This document shows, piece after piece, positions 35,486 to 45,145 of a DNA stretch of 64,000 nucleotides. The stretch comes from Fusobacterium sp. (GTDB lineage: Bacteria > Fusobacteriota > Fusobacteriia > Fusobacteriales > Fusobacteriaceae). The position numbers were made by a program, and so were the translations under genes. The notes under the pieces were generated by a model. It searched no databases, was not told the DNA's origin, and saw only the letters and a list, made by a program, of their open reading frames with translations. The stretch spans positions 1-64,000 of the forward strand of contig NZ_JAWDXO010000023.1 of NCBI RefSeq assembly GCF_032477075.1, written 5' to 3'. How positions within the stretch are numbered: the first letter of the stretch is position 1; every line of letters begins with the position of its first letter.

Positions 35486-36478
35486 TTATTTCTTTAGACA
35501 CGAACTTAATATTTTTAAATATTCTTCATACTGTCTATCTGCAAATTCTTTCTGTCCTTCTGGTATATAGTTTGTTATTAATATTTCATATTGATCTGTT
35601 ACTATAGAATTAGCCATTGCTATTACATCAAAAATTTTTTTATCTTTAAAATATGTATTTTGATATTCTTTTGAAGATACTCCAAAATATTTTTCTGATT
35701 TTTTATCTTCCCTAATGTATTTATATCCATCTATATCATCAGCAAGCTTTAAAATATAATCCCTTCTTCTTGCTATTACTTTTTTACTAAAATTATCATT
35801 ATCTTCTATTATTATCTGTCTTCTAAAACCTGCTTTTTTTTCATCAAAAGTTATCATTATGTATGAAGAAGTCTCATTAGTATTTTTAGCAGTTTTTATC
35901 TCTACAAATTTATGTGTATTATCAAATTCTCTTTTTATTTTTTTCACATCAAATATTTGATCTACTTCCAATGGTTTTTTAAATACTTTTTTTGGTCTTT
36001 CCTTTACTTTCATTGAAGGATCTATTGCCTCTTTTATTAATTCTAATGTTTTTTCATACTCTTCTTCTGTTCCAGTATAAACTATTGAAAACTTCACTTT
36101 TTCAAAGAAAAAATCTTCTTCTTTCTTAGTTTCAGTTTCAGTATGCTTTATAAATTCTTTTGAAGCTTGTCCCAAGTATTTAATACTTAAATGATTATTT
36201 CCTATAAAATTAAAATTTCCATTTAGTGCTATTTTATGAAATCTTCTTTCTGCTGTTTCAGAATTATCTCCTTTTTTATAGTTTGAAATATCAATAGTAA
36301 CATCATCTTCTCTATTAATAAATCGCATATAGTAGTTTTCTTTCTTTTCTTCATCAACTAACTCCCATTCTGAAAATACTTTTTTTATTCTTTCAGCATT
36401 AAATATATAATTATCTTCAAATGAATATGAGACTATTTGAATTATTAAAAGTAGAATTATAGTTATTATTTTTTTCAT
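35486..36478 (-). CDS. Secreted paralogue 2, two-module protein
   Basis: The ATG at 36478 has GGAG 7 nt upstream and starts a Sec signal peptide (about 1-17, ending SYSF); this gives 330 residues. No lipobox cysteine. The body has two similar halves: each opens with FxxxxIKxxFxx and later carries a KYLGQASKEF or KYFGVSSKEY block. It is a paralogue of the gene 13 nt upstream. A periplasmic part of the injection apparatus is plausible from context. Confidence 0.75.
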   Translation of the reverse strand: MKKIITIILLLIIQIVSYSFEDNYIFNAERIKKVFSEWELVDEEKKENYYMRFINREDDVTIDISNYKKGDNSETAERRFHKIALNGNFNFIGNNHLSIKYLGQASKEFIKHTETETKKEEDFFFEKVKFSIVYTGTEEEYEKTLELIKEAIDPSMKVKERPKKVFKKPLEVDQIFDVKKIKREFDNTHKFVEIKTAKNTNETSSYIMITFDEKKAGFRRQIIIEDNDNFSKKVIARRRDYILKLADDIDGYKYIREDKKSEKYFGVSSKEYQNTYFKDKKIFDVIAMANSIVTDQYEILITNYIPEGQKEFADRQYEEYLKILSSCLKK

Positions 36479-36491
36479 CAGGTTCTCCATT

Positions 36492-37472
36492 TTACTTTTT
36501 TAAACATGAACTTAATATTTTTAAATATTCTTCATATTGTTTATCTGCAAATTCTTTCTGTCCCTCTGGTATATAATTTATTATCAATATTTCATATTGG
36601 TCTGTCACTATAACATTTGCCATTGCCACTACATCAAAAAGTTTTGCATCTTTGAAATGTGTATTTTGATATTCCCTTGAAGATACTCCAAAATATTTTT
36701 CTGATTTTTTATCTTCCCTAATGTATTTATATCCATCTATATCATCAGCAAGCTTTAAATTATAATCTCTTCTTCTTGTTATTACTTCTTTACTGAAATT
36801 ATTAGTACTTTCTATTATTATTTGCCTTCTAAAGCCTGCTTTTTTTTCATCCAAAAGTAGCATTATTCCAGAGGGATCTACATTTTTTTCTAATTCTACA
36901 TATTTATGTGTATTATCAAATTCTCTTTTTAATTTCTTTACATCAAATATTTGATCTACTTTTAATGATTTTTTAAATATTTTTTTTGGTCTTTCTTTTA
37001 CTTTTATTGATGGGTCTATTGCTTCTTTTACTAGTTCTAATGTTTCTTTATAGTCTTCTTCTGAATCTGTTAAATATATTGCAAATTTTACTTTTTCAAA
37101 GAAAAAATTTTCTTTCTTTTCAATTCCAGTTTCGCTATATTTTATATATTCTTTTGAAGTAATTCCTAAATATCCTACACTTAAAAGCCCATTTCCATTA
37201 AATACATAGTCATCTTCTAAGGATGATTTATGAAATCTTCTTTCTGCTGTTTCAGAATTATCTCCTTTTTTATAATTTGAAATATCTATTGTTACATCTT
37301 TTTCTCTATTTATAAATCGCATATAGTAGTTTTCTTTCTTTTCTTCATCAACAAACTCCCATTCTGAAAATACTTTTTTTATTCTTTCAGCATTAAATAT
37401 ATAATTATCTTTAAAAGAATATGTAGCTATTTGAATTACTAAAAATAGAATTACATATATTATTCGCTTCAT
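36492..37472 (-). CDS. Secreted paralogue 1, two-module protein
   Basis: The 326-residue protein has a signal peptide (about 1-19) and shares most of its sequence with the following gene, including the first 60 mature residues and the last 100 almost without change. The middle (about 70-150 and 190-210) has diverged. Like its paralogue it shows an internal repeat, here GYLGITSKEY and KYFGVSSREY. A recent tandem duplication is clear. It starts behind GGAGG, 12 nt after the tube-like gene. Confidence 0.75.
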   Translation of the reverse strand: MKRIIYVILFLVIQIATYSFKDNYIFNAERIKKVFSEWEFVDEEKKENYYMRFINREKDVTIDISNYKKGDNSETAERRFHKSSLEDDYVFNGNGLLSVGYLGITSKEYIKYSETGIEKKENFFFEKVKFAIYLTDSEEDYKETLELVKEAIDPSIKVKERPKKIFKKSLKVDQIFDVKKLKREFDNTHKYVELEKNVDPSGIMLLLDEKKAGFRRQIIIESTNNFSKEVITRRRDYNLKLADDIDGYKYIREDKKSEKYFGVSSREYQNTHFKDAKLFDVVAMANVIVTDQYEILIINYIPEGQKEFADKQYEEYLKILSSCLKK

Positions 37473-37484
37473 AAATCCTCCTTT

Positions 37485-38363
37485 TTAATTTTCTTTTTTC
37501 TTCTCTAATTCTGAAAATTTCTTCATTATATTCCCTATACCACCAGTTATTTTATCACCAAATTTTTCTTTATTTACCTCCATTGTTACATCATTTATTC
37601 CTCTGTTATATTTTTCTTTTAGGGTAAATACATATGTTCCTTCTCCTTTTTCTATATCAAAACTTTCACTATAGCTGTCTATATACATACTTGGAATTTC
37701 ATATACAAGACTCTGAATTTCTGAAAGCACTATTTCAATTTTTACATCTTTATAGTCTTTAAATTCCTCTTCTACACCATTATAAGTTGGTGGTGTAAAA
37801 TTTTCAGATTTTTTATATGTAAGAGCCCACTTTTTTAATTTATTACAATTTTCAGCACTTTTCCCTAAATCTAATTTTTTCCAATTTTGTGTATCTTTTT
37901 TAATCGCTCCCATCATTTCTATTCCTTGAAAGACATCTTTAAATTTCCATTTTGCTTTCAGACTTTCTTCATAACTCTTGTAGTCTGAAGAACTTGAAGG
38001 AATTAATCCAGTTACATTTCCTGTATTGGTAAATATTCCCAAAAGAGTCATCTCATCTGCTGCTGCTATTATTCTTCCTTTAACTGTAATAGAAAAGCCC
38101 ATTTCTTCCTTTACCAGTGATGTAGGAGTAGCATATCCCCCACTTTGTGCAAGTTCTTTTCCAATATTAATAATAGATTTATCAAACTCATTATTTTTTA
38201 AATCTTTTCCAATTTTTATACTATTGAGCTGAATATTTATTATCTCTTTTTCTGATAATTGTATCAAGTCACCATCATCTACTACAGTTTGAATCTCCCC
38301 ATTTTCACTTTGAAAATTATGCTTTTTTTTAATTTTTTCACCTATTTTTATTGAAGCTCTCAT
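37485..38363 (-). CDS. Second tube-like protein with N-terminal extension
   Basis: The 292-residue protein aligns by eye with the 144-residue tube protein of the same cluster. MGFSITVKGR (88-97) matches MGFNLKIKGK. KKWALTYKK (178-186) matches AKWSL. IPSMYIDSYSESFD..GEGTYVF (223-246) matches LPNAFILDYSEDYN..GVGEF. It adds an 87-residue N-terminus, an insertion and a C-terminal helix. It may start or end the tube or form the joint to the baseplate; that is inference. Confidence 0.68.
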   Translation of the reverse strand: MRASIKIGEKIKKKHNFQSENGEIQTVVDDGDLIQLSEKEIINIQLNSIKIGKDLKNNEFDKSIINIGKELAQSGGYATPTSLVKEEMGFSITVKGRIIAAADEMTLLGIFTNTGNVTGLIPSSSSDYKSYEESLKAKWKFKDVFQGIEMMGAIKKDTQNWKKLDLGKSAENCNKLKKWALTYKKSENFTPPTYNGVEEEFKDYKDVKIEIVLSEIQSLVYEIPSMYIDSYSESFDIEKGEGTYVFTLKEKYNRGINDVTMEVNKEKFGDKITGGIGNIMKKFSELEKKKEN

Positions 38364-38381
38364 AAAATCTCCTCCCTCATA

Positions 38382-40970
38382 TTAGTGTCTTCCATCAAAG
38401 AAACTTATAGTAGTTATATCCTCCTCAAATGAGAAATATTTTCTTTTTCCCACATATGTCTGATTATTTTCTCTTTTTACTCCTGTTACATAAAATCCCC
38501 AGAAATTAGCATCTGTATAGGCAAAAAACTTAGTTTCTCCATTCAGTATACTGTCAAGCTCCTCCTGCCCAAAGTGTCCATCAAGCATTTCAAGAACTTC
38601 CAATTCATCTATCTCCCTATAGTCTTCTGATTTATTTATATATGTAAAATATTTTTTTATTTCCTGTTCCTTATTTTTCAGATGTAAAGGTAATATTTCA
38701 GTAGAAGATATTTTCTTTATATATCCAGCACTTGATCCTGCCTGTTCCCCTGTTCTCAATATCTCTACCTCTTCTCCTGTATATTTTGTTCCATGAAGTG
38801 AATATGGCACTATTGGTATATCATTCTTTACAGATACTTTTATATTTCCTATTTTACTTGAATTCAGATATCTGATTGCTCCATCTAAACAGCTTATTTT
38901 CAACTGCTGCTCATCTTCTTCCATATTTCTTCTGAAGTCTATCATTTTACCTGGAACAAATTCCTTTAATATGTCATTAAAAAGATTTACCTTACAAGTC
39001 TGTCCACTTAATTTTATCAGTGAATAGTCAAATATTATTCCAGTTTCATAATATGATGTGAGAAATCTTCTGAATATTTCATATATATCACCTTTTATCA
39101 GCTTCACTATCTCACTTTTATTTATTATTATATTAGGAAATACAGTTATATTTCTAATATACCCTCCATCATACACATTTAAATTCCAGCTTGGAAGATA
39201 TGTTGAAGCTAGATCGCTGTTTTCATATCTCACACTGTCAAATTTTGTTCTTATTATTGTACTTCTTTTAAAAAGCTCCCTTTTCAAAAGTTCTGCTATT
39301 TCCCACATAAAGAAAAAATTATTCTTTACCTTTGAGTATACATCACTTGCTTTATTTTCAAATTCTCCAAATTTTGTAGGTATGATTTTTTCAGCTTTCT
39401 CATATTCCTCTTCCAGTATTTCATATATTTTTTTAACTCCCTTTTCATCTACATCTCTGTATATAAGCTCACCGATATTAGGAATAAGATCATTTATACC
39501 TACAGTATCCTTTTTATTTGTATAATGTTGAGAAAGCAGTATTTTAAGATACTGCATTATTCTGTAAGTAATATTATTTCCACCAAAGCTTTCCTCACTG
39601 TTTTCAAAGGTAGTTTTTATATCAATATCATAATTTATTTCTTCAGAGTTTATTTTAAATACACATGAGGCCAGATCAGTAGTTCCACCACCACAATCTA
39701 TTATGAGAGCTTTATATTCTTCATTGTCCTCAAATTTTCCTTTTCCTATTATTCTTTCAATGGAGTTATAGAGAACTGCAACTCCTTCATCTAAAGCATT
39801 TTCTTCAATAATCTTGTAGTCAGGAAGAATTTCCTTAAACATATTCAGAAATTCACTCTTTAATTTTACTGGTGTAGTTATATGAATATTTCTAAATCTG
39901 CATTTAAAAAGAGATTCAGCTCTATCAACAATATAGTCTATATATGCCTTAATGATTTTCTTTCTCTCTATATATCTGATATCTCCATTTTCATCAACTA
40001 TTCTCTCTTTTTCATCTATAGATTTTACCCAGTTTTTTATTCCGTAAAATACACTTCCTTTTAGATTATAGTTGCTGTTTTTTAGTTTCTCCTCCACCTC
40101 ATATCCAAAGGCATATTTTATATTATCCTCATCAAAGCAGTTTTTTACATATACCACTGTTGGTATGACATTTGCATACTCTTCCTCATTTTTAGGAAAT
40201 TTTACATAATTAATTTTATCCAAGAACATATGTCCGCTGAGTATCTTATGTTGTGGAAGATTTTTTATATAATACTTATCCAGATATACTCCAGCTGTTG
40301 TGTTAGCAGTTCCAAAATCTATACACAGAGGAGTATCTGTAATTTCCAGATCTAAAAAATGGAAACTATCCAGTGGAATCTGATAGTAGTTTAAAGACAT
40401 AGGCATACTGCCTTCATTTTTTTCTTTGTAATAAGCATTGAATAAAAATTTCTCATCACTTCTGTTGAAAAAAATCAAAGAGTAGTTTTGATTCTTTAAG
40501 TTTTCCAATCTTAATAGTTTTTCATCACTTCTTATGAAGAAAGAGTTTCTTTCACTCTTGTTTCTTGAAAGTTGAAAAATTCCGCACAGATAACTGTTTC
40601 CATTCATCAGAAAAATATTATTATCTGAAATATGTTCTGGAATAGTGATTTTATAGTCATCTTCGTCACTCAAGGGCATATCCTTGTATATTACCACTTT
40701 GTGAGGTATTTTAATATTATTTGAATCATTGAGCTTAAACCCCAGCCTTGTATCAAAAAGCTCCTGAAGTCTTTCTATTCCTTTTTCCTTATATGAATCT
40801 ATTCCATATACTTTCTCTCTGCTTCTATATTTCAATATTATATTTATAAGTTCACTTCTATTTAGATTTTCTCTAAAACCTTCTATAAGTTTTTCATCCA
40901 CACATATTTTATGCAGATCATAATATGTCTTTCTTTTTAATTCATCATAGATATAGTACTGTTTCATCAT
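38382..40970 (-). CDS. Divergent Hsp70/actin-fold ATPase
   Basis: The 862-residue protein has an actin/Hsp70 ATPase core: phosphate-1 LCIDFGTANT (215-224), phosphate-2 ALIIDCGGGTTDLA (421-434) and a probable adenosine motif IKLSGQTCKV (about 665). About 200 residues precede the core, including a SAP-like LHKICVDEKLIEG helix pair (19-50), and about 130 follow it. A canonical DnaK substrate-binding domain is not obvious. Its ATG overlaps the kinase stop (ATGA). With the J-domain protein of the same cluster it could form a dedicated chaperone pair. Confidence 0.85.
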   Translation of the reverse strand: MMKQYYIYDELKRKTYYDLHKICVDEKLIEGFRENLNRSELINIILKYRSREKVYGIDSYKEKGIERLQELFDTRLGFKLNDSNNIKIPHKVVIYKDMPLSDEDDYKITIPEHISDNNIFLMNGNSYLCGIFQLSRNKSERNSFFIRSDEKLLRLENLKNQNYSLIFFNRSDEKFLFNAYYKEKNEGSMPMSLNYYQIPLDSFHFLDLEITDTPLCIDFGTANTTAGVYLDKYYIKNLPQHKILSGHMFLDKINYVKFPKNEEEYANVIPTVVYVKNCFDEDNIKYAFGYEVEEKLKNSNYNLKGSVFYGIKNWVKSIDEKERIVDENGDIRYIERKKIIKAYIDYIVDRAESLFKCRFRNIHITTPVKLKSEFLNMFKEILPDYKIIEENALDEGVAVLYNSIERIIGKGKFEDNEEYKALIIDCGGGTTDLASCVFKINSEEINYDIDIKTTFENSEESFGGNNITYRIMQYLKILLSQHYTNKKDTVGINDLIPNIGELIYRDVDEKGVKKIYEILEEEYEKAEKIIPTKFGEFENKASDVYSKVKNNFFFMWEIAELLKRELFKRSTIIRTKFDSVRYENSDLASTYLPSWNLNVYDGGYIRNITVFPNIIINKSEIVKLIKGDIYEIFRRFLTSYYETGIIFDYSLIKLSGQTCKVNLFNDILKEFVPGKMIDFRRNMEEDEQQLKISCLDGAIRYLNSSKIGNIKVSVKNDIPIVPYSLHGTKYTGEEVEILRTGEQAGSSAGYIKKISSTEILPLHLKNKEQEIKKYFTYINKSEDYREIDELEVLEMLDGHFGQEELDSILNGETKFFAYTDANFWGFYVTGVKRENNQTYVGKRKYFSFEEDITTISFFDGRH

Positions 40971-41674
40971 TCTCTCCTGATTGTCTTGATAGCACTCATT
41001 AACTCATTTGTGCTTTTAAATCTCTTTTCTTTTTTATCAGCCAGTCCGATTTTAAATATCTCATTATTTTCTATATGATTATAATAGTTCTGATTGCTTA
41101 GAAGCCAGTAATATACTGCAGTAATACTGTAAATATCATCCTGAACAGCTCTTTTTGACCCTTGAATAAGTATCTCAGGTGATGAAAATCCCTTGCTTCC
41201 CTGAATATATATACTCTCTTCTCCTCTGAAAGATACTGCTCCAAAATCTATAAGATATGTTTTTTCTCCATCATATATTATATTTCCGGGTTTTATATCA
41301 CAATGTACAACACCAAGTTTATGAAGTTTTCCTGCTGTCTCACATATACTGCATATTATTTTTTCTATTTCCTCTGCAGAAATTCTTTTACTTTTAACAT
41401 ATACCTGCAGATTTTGACCTTTGATATAGGACAAGTGGAGAAAATTATCTCCACTGTCTATATATTTAGGTATCTCCTCTATATTCAGAAGATTTAAAAC
41501 CTGTTTTTCCAATTGGAACTGTTCCTTTATTTTCTGATATTTATCTTGAAAAATTAAATATTTAGGATTTATCAATTTTAATATGCTTTTCTCTCCAGTT
41601 TCCTTTGTTATTAAGTATGTAATAAATTGTTCTCCATTTCTTAGAAGAACGGAATCCAGTTGCTTTCTTTCCAA
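40967..41674 (-). CDS. Ser/Thr protein kinase, catalytic domain only, TTG start
   Basis: The 235-residue protein is a minimal eukaryote-like kinase with all catalytic residues: Lys33 in SILKLI, Glu56 in the C-helix, HCDIKPGN (124-131; the HRD Arg is Cys), DFG (143-145) and SPE (165-167). No membrane helix or sensor domain is attached, unlike PpkA or PknB. The start is TTG at 41674 with AAAGGAG 8 nt upstream; it lies 34 nt inside the PP2C-like gene. With two FHA proteins beside it, a threonine-phosphorylation switch like that of some type VI systems is likely. Confidence 0.9.
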   Translation of the reverse strand: MERKQLDSVLLRNGEQFITYLITKETGEKSILKLINPKYLIFQDKYQKIKEQFQLEKQVLNLLNIEEIPKYIDSGDNFLHLSYIKGQNLQVYVKSKRISAEEIEKIICSICETAGKLHKLGVVHCDIKPGNIIYDGEKTYLIDFGAVSFRGEESIYIQGSKGFSSPEILIQGSKRAVQDDIYSITAVYYWLLSNQNYYNHIENNEIFKIGLADKKEKRFKSTNELMSAIKTIRRE

Positions 41675-43905
41675 GCTGCTTTCTCCTTTTTCATAACCTC
41701 TTCCATAAGTTTGTCATAGTTCTCTTTTTCAAAGTATTTATTACCTTCCAGCTTCTTATACTTTTCTATAGCCTCTTTATAGATTTTTCTAGATTCCTTA
41801 TACTTTTTATTGCTGAAAAGAGTATCCCCTGTAGTTTCCAGTTTCTTAGTTTCAAGCATATTCTTCATAGTATCTATTTTTCCCTTTAAGTATTCCTGCT
41901 GTACTGCATTATTTGTATCAGCAGCTATTCCATAAGCTTCCTGATACTTTTCATATGCTAATTGATATTTTTCATTTTTGAAGAAAAGATCTGCTTCTGT
42001 CTGCATAGCATCAGCCATCTTCTGATTATCTTTCAGCTGAACTGAGATATCCTGTGATTTCTTGATTATAGATAAAGCTCTTTCATACTCTCCGCTGTCT
42101 GCATAAGCTTTCGCTTCATTCAAATATGCTCTGCTTTCTTGGATCAGAGTTTTTCTCATTTCATCTAATCTCAAGATTTTTTCAGTAACCTCCATTCTTC
42201 TTGCTTCATCTCTTAATTCTCCATATATTCCCTTAGCCATTTCAAGATATACTATAGCTCCATTTATATCTCTTGTTTCCATTTCATAGGCTCTTTTCTC
42301 ATACATAAGTGCTGTATCATATTTTCTGTTTCTTACTTTTGCCAGACGTTCTGCTTTTTCTGTTACCTCTGCCAGAAGGTCTATTTTATTGTATTTCAAG
42401 AATATTATTTTAGCTTCAAGATAATTTCTTATAGCTCCTTCTACATCATTATCCTGTACCATCATATCAGCTTCTATTTTCATATCATATGCTACAGCAA
42501 GAGCTTTGCTTGCCATTACAGACTCATCTAATTTTTTAGATATCTCATCTATCTTATTATATTTTAAATCTTTCAGCTGAGGTATTTTACCTTTTCCCTC
42601 TTTATATTTTTCCTCTGCTTCTAAAAAATTATTGCTGTTATACAGCTTGTCTCCTTCATTCAGATCTTCAAGTATACTCTGGAGGAATCCTATCTGCTCT
42701 ATCTTTTTATCCACAAGAAGTATCTGTTTTCCAAGATTTATATTAGTTATTTTAGGAGAAAAGATAGTCCTATATACAATATTTGCTTCTTTTGGACTTA
42801 TTTCAAGAGCATTATATTCATTTTTACTCAGCTCAAAGGAATTTAATGCTTTTTCAAAATCTCCCTCAGCAACTGCTTTTAAACCTTCCTCTTCATAGGT
42901 ATATGCTCTCTCATATGTTATATCTCTTGTTCTTTTCAAGCTGTATCCTCTGTATAACAGGAATCCTATAATAAAGATAATGAAGAGAATTATGAGATAT
43001 TTTACATAGTTAAATTTAAATTTTTTCTTTCCAGATGGTGAAACCTCATTGATGAATATTCCAGCCAGTGTATAATTTGGAACATTATTGCTGCTGTTTT
43101 CCTTGATTCTGTCTTCTAAGGAAGCTACCCACTTTCCTACACTGTCAGTTTTTGAAAGTTCAACCTCTATTTCAGATTCATCCAGATTCTCCCATGCTCC
43201 ATGTGACATAAGAAGTATTCTGTCACCATCATATAACTGAATTTTTTTTGATATTTCAGGACTGATTCCATCTGTTTCACCCATGTTCTGTGTAAGCTTA
43301 TTCCTCTGACCATGAAATCTTATTTCTTTATAGTCCAGTTGATTAGCCTCGTAAACCAGATGTGCTATTGAGTCATCTCTTGTTTTTTCCCTCACAATAT
43401 CATCTCTGATAAGATATAATCTTGCATTCCCTACTGCTCCATATATCATAGATGTATAATCTGTAAGAAATATTGCTATTGAAGCACTCATAGCTCTTTT
43501 CTCTCTGCTTCTTTCTCTTATTTCCTCCAATTTTCTATGAGCTTTTAAAATAAGTTTTTTTAAATATCTTCTTGAAAACTTAGGTTTCTCCAGAAATTGA
43601 GCTATTATGCTTTCAGAAATTATCTTTGCCGCCTCTTCTCCCCCTCTTTCCTCATCAAATCCATCTGCCACTATCCAGCAGCCGAAATCATTTAATTCAG
43701 AATATGCAAAATAGTCACAGTTCACTGGCTGCTTTCCTATTCTGGAAACAAAAGAGGTTATAAATTTACTCTCTGCCTTTCTTCCACTCATTGCAATTTC
43801 AGGGCTTTTTGCTTCAGCATCATTTGATTTTCCTGTTGGAACAAGAGATTTAGCTCTGTTTATATTGGTCTTTACCCTTTTTGCATCTCTTAAAATATTA
43901 TTCAT
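41641..43905 (-). CDS. PP2C-like (probably inactive) / TM / TPR-like protein
   Basis: The 754-residue protein has a PP2C-fold domain (about 40-287) with VNCDY (Asp64) and VADGFDEERGG (Asp81). GDSR is GNAR (159-162), SDG is SHG (234-236) and the late Asp-Asn is Pro-Asn (276-277). Two metal-ligand aspartates are thus replaced, as in its paralogue at 22157-24046. One membrane helix (about 302-319) is followed by about 430 residues of TPR-like helices (for example AYADSGEYERALSIIKKSQD). A phosphopeptide-sensing scaffold is more likely than a working phosphatase. Confidence 0.85.
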   Translation of the reverse strand: MNNILRDAKRVKTNINRAKSLVPTGKSNDAEAKSPEIAMSGRKAESKFITSFVSRIGKQPVNCDYFAYSELNDFGCWIVADGFDEERGGEEAAKIISESIIAQFLEKPKFSRRYLKKLILKAHRKLEEIRERSREKRAMSASIAIFLTDYTSMIYGAVGNARLYLIRDDIVREKTRDDSIAHLVYEANQLDYKEIRFHGQRNKLTQNMGETDGISPEISKKIQLYDGDRILLMSHGAWENLDESEIEVELSKTDSVGKWVASLEDRIKENSSNNVPNYTLAGIFINEVSPSGKKKFKFNYVKYLIILFIIFIIGFLLYRGYSLKRTRDITYERAYTYEEEGLKAVAEGDFEKALNSFELSKNEYNALEISPKEANIVYRTIFSPKITNINLGKQILLVDKKIEQIGFLQSILEDLNEGDKLYNSNNFLEAEEKYKEGKGKIPQLKDLKYNKIDEISKKLDESVMASKALAVAYDMKIEADMMVQDNDVEGAIRNYLEAKIIFLKYNKIDLLAEVTEKAERLAKVRNRKYDTALMYEKRAYEMETRDINGAIVYLEMAKGIYGELRDEARRMEVTEKILRLDEMRKTLIQESRAYLNEAKAYADSGEYERALSIIKKSQDISVQLKDNQKMADAMQTEADLFFKNEKYQLAYEKYQEAYGIAADTNNAVQQEYLKGKIDTMKNMLETKKLETTGDTLFSNKKYKESRKIYKEAIEKYKKLEGNKYFEKENYDKLMEEVMKKEKAAWKESNWIPFF

Positions 43906-43914
43906 ATTTTTCCC

Positions 43915-44445
43915 CTACTCTTTATCTATTTTCCAATCAAATTCTTCTCCACATAATGCAACAAATACAAATTTTGAAGTTCCCATTTCTATTACATCAA
44001 ATGAAGAAAGTTTCATTGGAGCATATACTGCCTCTCCCTGTACATAAACAATTCCATTTCCATCTCCTGGAGTTATTACAAATTCTCTATTTTTAGGGTT
44101 ATAAGCTATGATTGCATGATTTTTTCTTGATATGTTGTTATCTCCCTCTAGGGAGATATCCATTTCAGGAGCTCTTCCTATGAAGTTCTTTTCTGATTTA
44201 AGTTTGAAATCCTTTCCCTTTTCATAACCATTGAAACATACCAGCCATCCTACAACTGGGTCTACAGCTAATTCATTTGCCCAGTAGGCAACAGTTTTAT
44301 CATCTTCAACATCTACCTGGTCCATAGGTATTTCTTCTCTTACAGCTATATCTTCAAGTCTGTCAGTATTATTGCAATATGGACACTCCTTATACCTAGC
44401 TGCATTATATACATGTCCGTTTTCACATCTTTCTAATTTCATCAT
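43915..44445 (-). CDS. Zinc-ribbon and FHA domain protein
   Basis: The 176-residue protein starts with a zinc-ribbon-like segment (RCENGHVY, Cys7, and CPYC, Cys21/24) and has an FHA domain in residues 75-170 with NFIGRAPEMDISL, ISRKNHAII and a GNGIVYV turn. FHA domains bind phosphothreonine. The linker has EDDKTVAYW, and Thr in such a position is a typical kinase target in GarA/Fha-like proteins, so it may be phosphorylated by the kinase downstream. Lies 9 nt before the PP2C-like gene. Confidence 0.85.
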   Translation of the reverse strand: MMKLERCENGHVYNAARYKECPYCNNTDRLEDIAVREEIPMDQVDVEDDKTVAYWANELAVDPVVGWLVCFNGYEKGKDFKLKSEKNFIGRAPEMDISLEGDNNISRKNHAIIAYNPKNREFVITPGDGNGIVYVQGEAVYAPMKLSSFDVIEMGTSKFVFVALCGEEFDWKIDKE

Positions 44446-44482
44446 ATTCTCTTTCCTCCAATTTTTTTATTTTCATTGATAT

Positions 44483-45145
44483 TTATTTTACAAGCAGAGC
44501 CACTGTTGATATATATATGATATCTCCACTCTGCACTTTTACTGGTGCATTCCCTATTTTTATTTTTCTGTTATCTGCATATCTTTGTATTCCTGTGCCA
44601 TTTAATGAGCCTAAATCTTCCACAAACCACCCATTGTCACTTTTATTTAATATTGCATGTCTTTTGCTTATCAATGAAGAATATGCAGTTTCTCCAAGAT
44701 TTATATCCACTCTCATTCTTGCACTTTTTCCAATTATCATAGAATTAGCCTTTCCAACTGGCCATGTTTTAATGTCATATCCTTCTTCATTTTTAAGTAT
44801 GACATGAGTTATATTGTTTCTTGACTGTTCTCTTTTATCCTCTATGCTTTTTACAATTCTTGAATCCCTTACAAACTGAGATTTTTCATACATAATCAAA
44901 TCTCTTTTCAACTTCCAGCTGTAATAAAAAAGATCAGCTATAACAAATCCCATTATCATCATTGAAATTATTATCAGTATCTCCTTTGAAAAATGGAAAT
45001 AATAAACTAATCCAAATGAAGCTATAAGAACTATTCCCCAGAAAATATAATTTACTTTTCTCTCTTTTATCTCACTTTTCCGCATTTCTTTCTTTTGATA
45101 TTTTTTTATTTCTCTCTTTAATTTCCAATTCTTTAAAAATTTCAT
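44483..45145 (-). CDS. Membrane-anchored FHA protein
   Basis: The 220-residue protein has a Lys-rich N-terminus, two membrane helices (about 32-50 and 56-75) and a C-terminal FHA domain (about 120-220). The domain carries the classic phosphothreonine-binding residues: MIIGKSARMRV, ISKRHA and EDLGSLNGT. It would present the FHA domain to the cytoplasm at the membrane and recruit phosphorylated partners. Its start overlaps the J-domain stop by 4 nt (ATGA). Confidence 0.88.
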   Translation of the reverse strand: MKFLKNWKLKREIKKYQKKEMRKSEIKERKVNYIFWGIVLIASFGLVYYFHFSKEILIIISMMIMGFVIADLFYYSWKLKRDLIMYEKSQFVRDSRIVKSIEDKREQSRNNITHVILKNEEGYDIKTWPVGKANSMIIGKSARMRVDINLGETAYSSLISKRHAILNKSDNGWFVEDLGSLNGTGIQRYADNRKIKIGNAPVKVQSGDIIYISTVALLVK

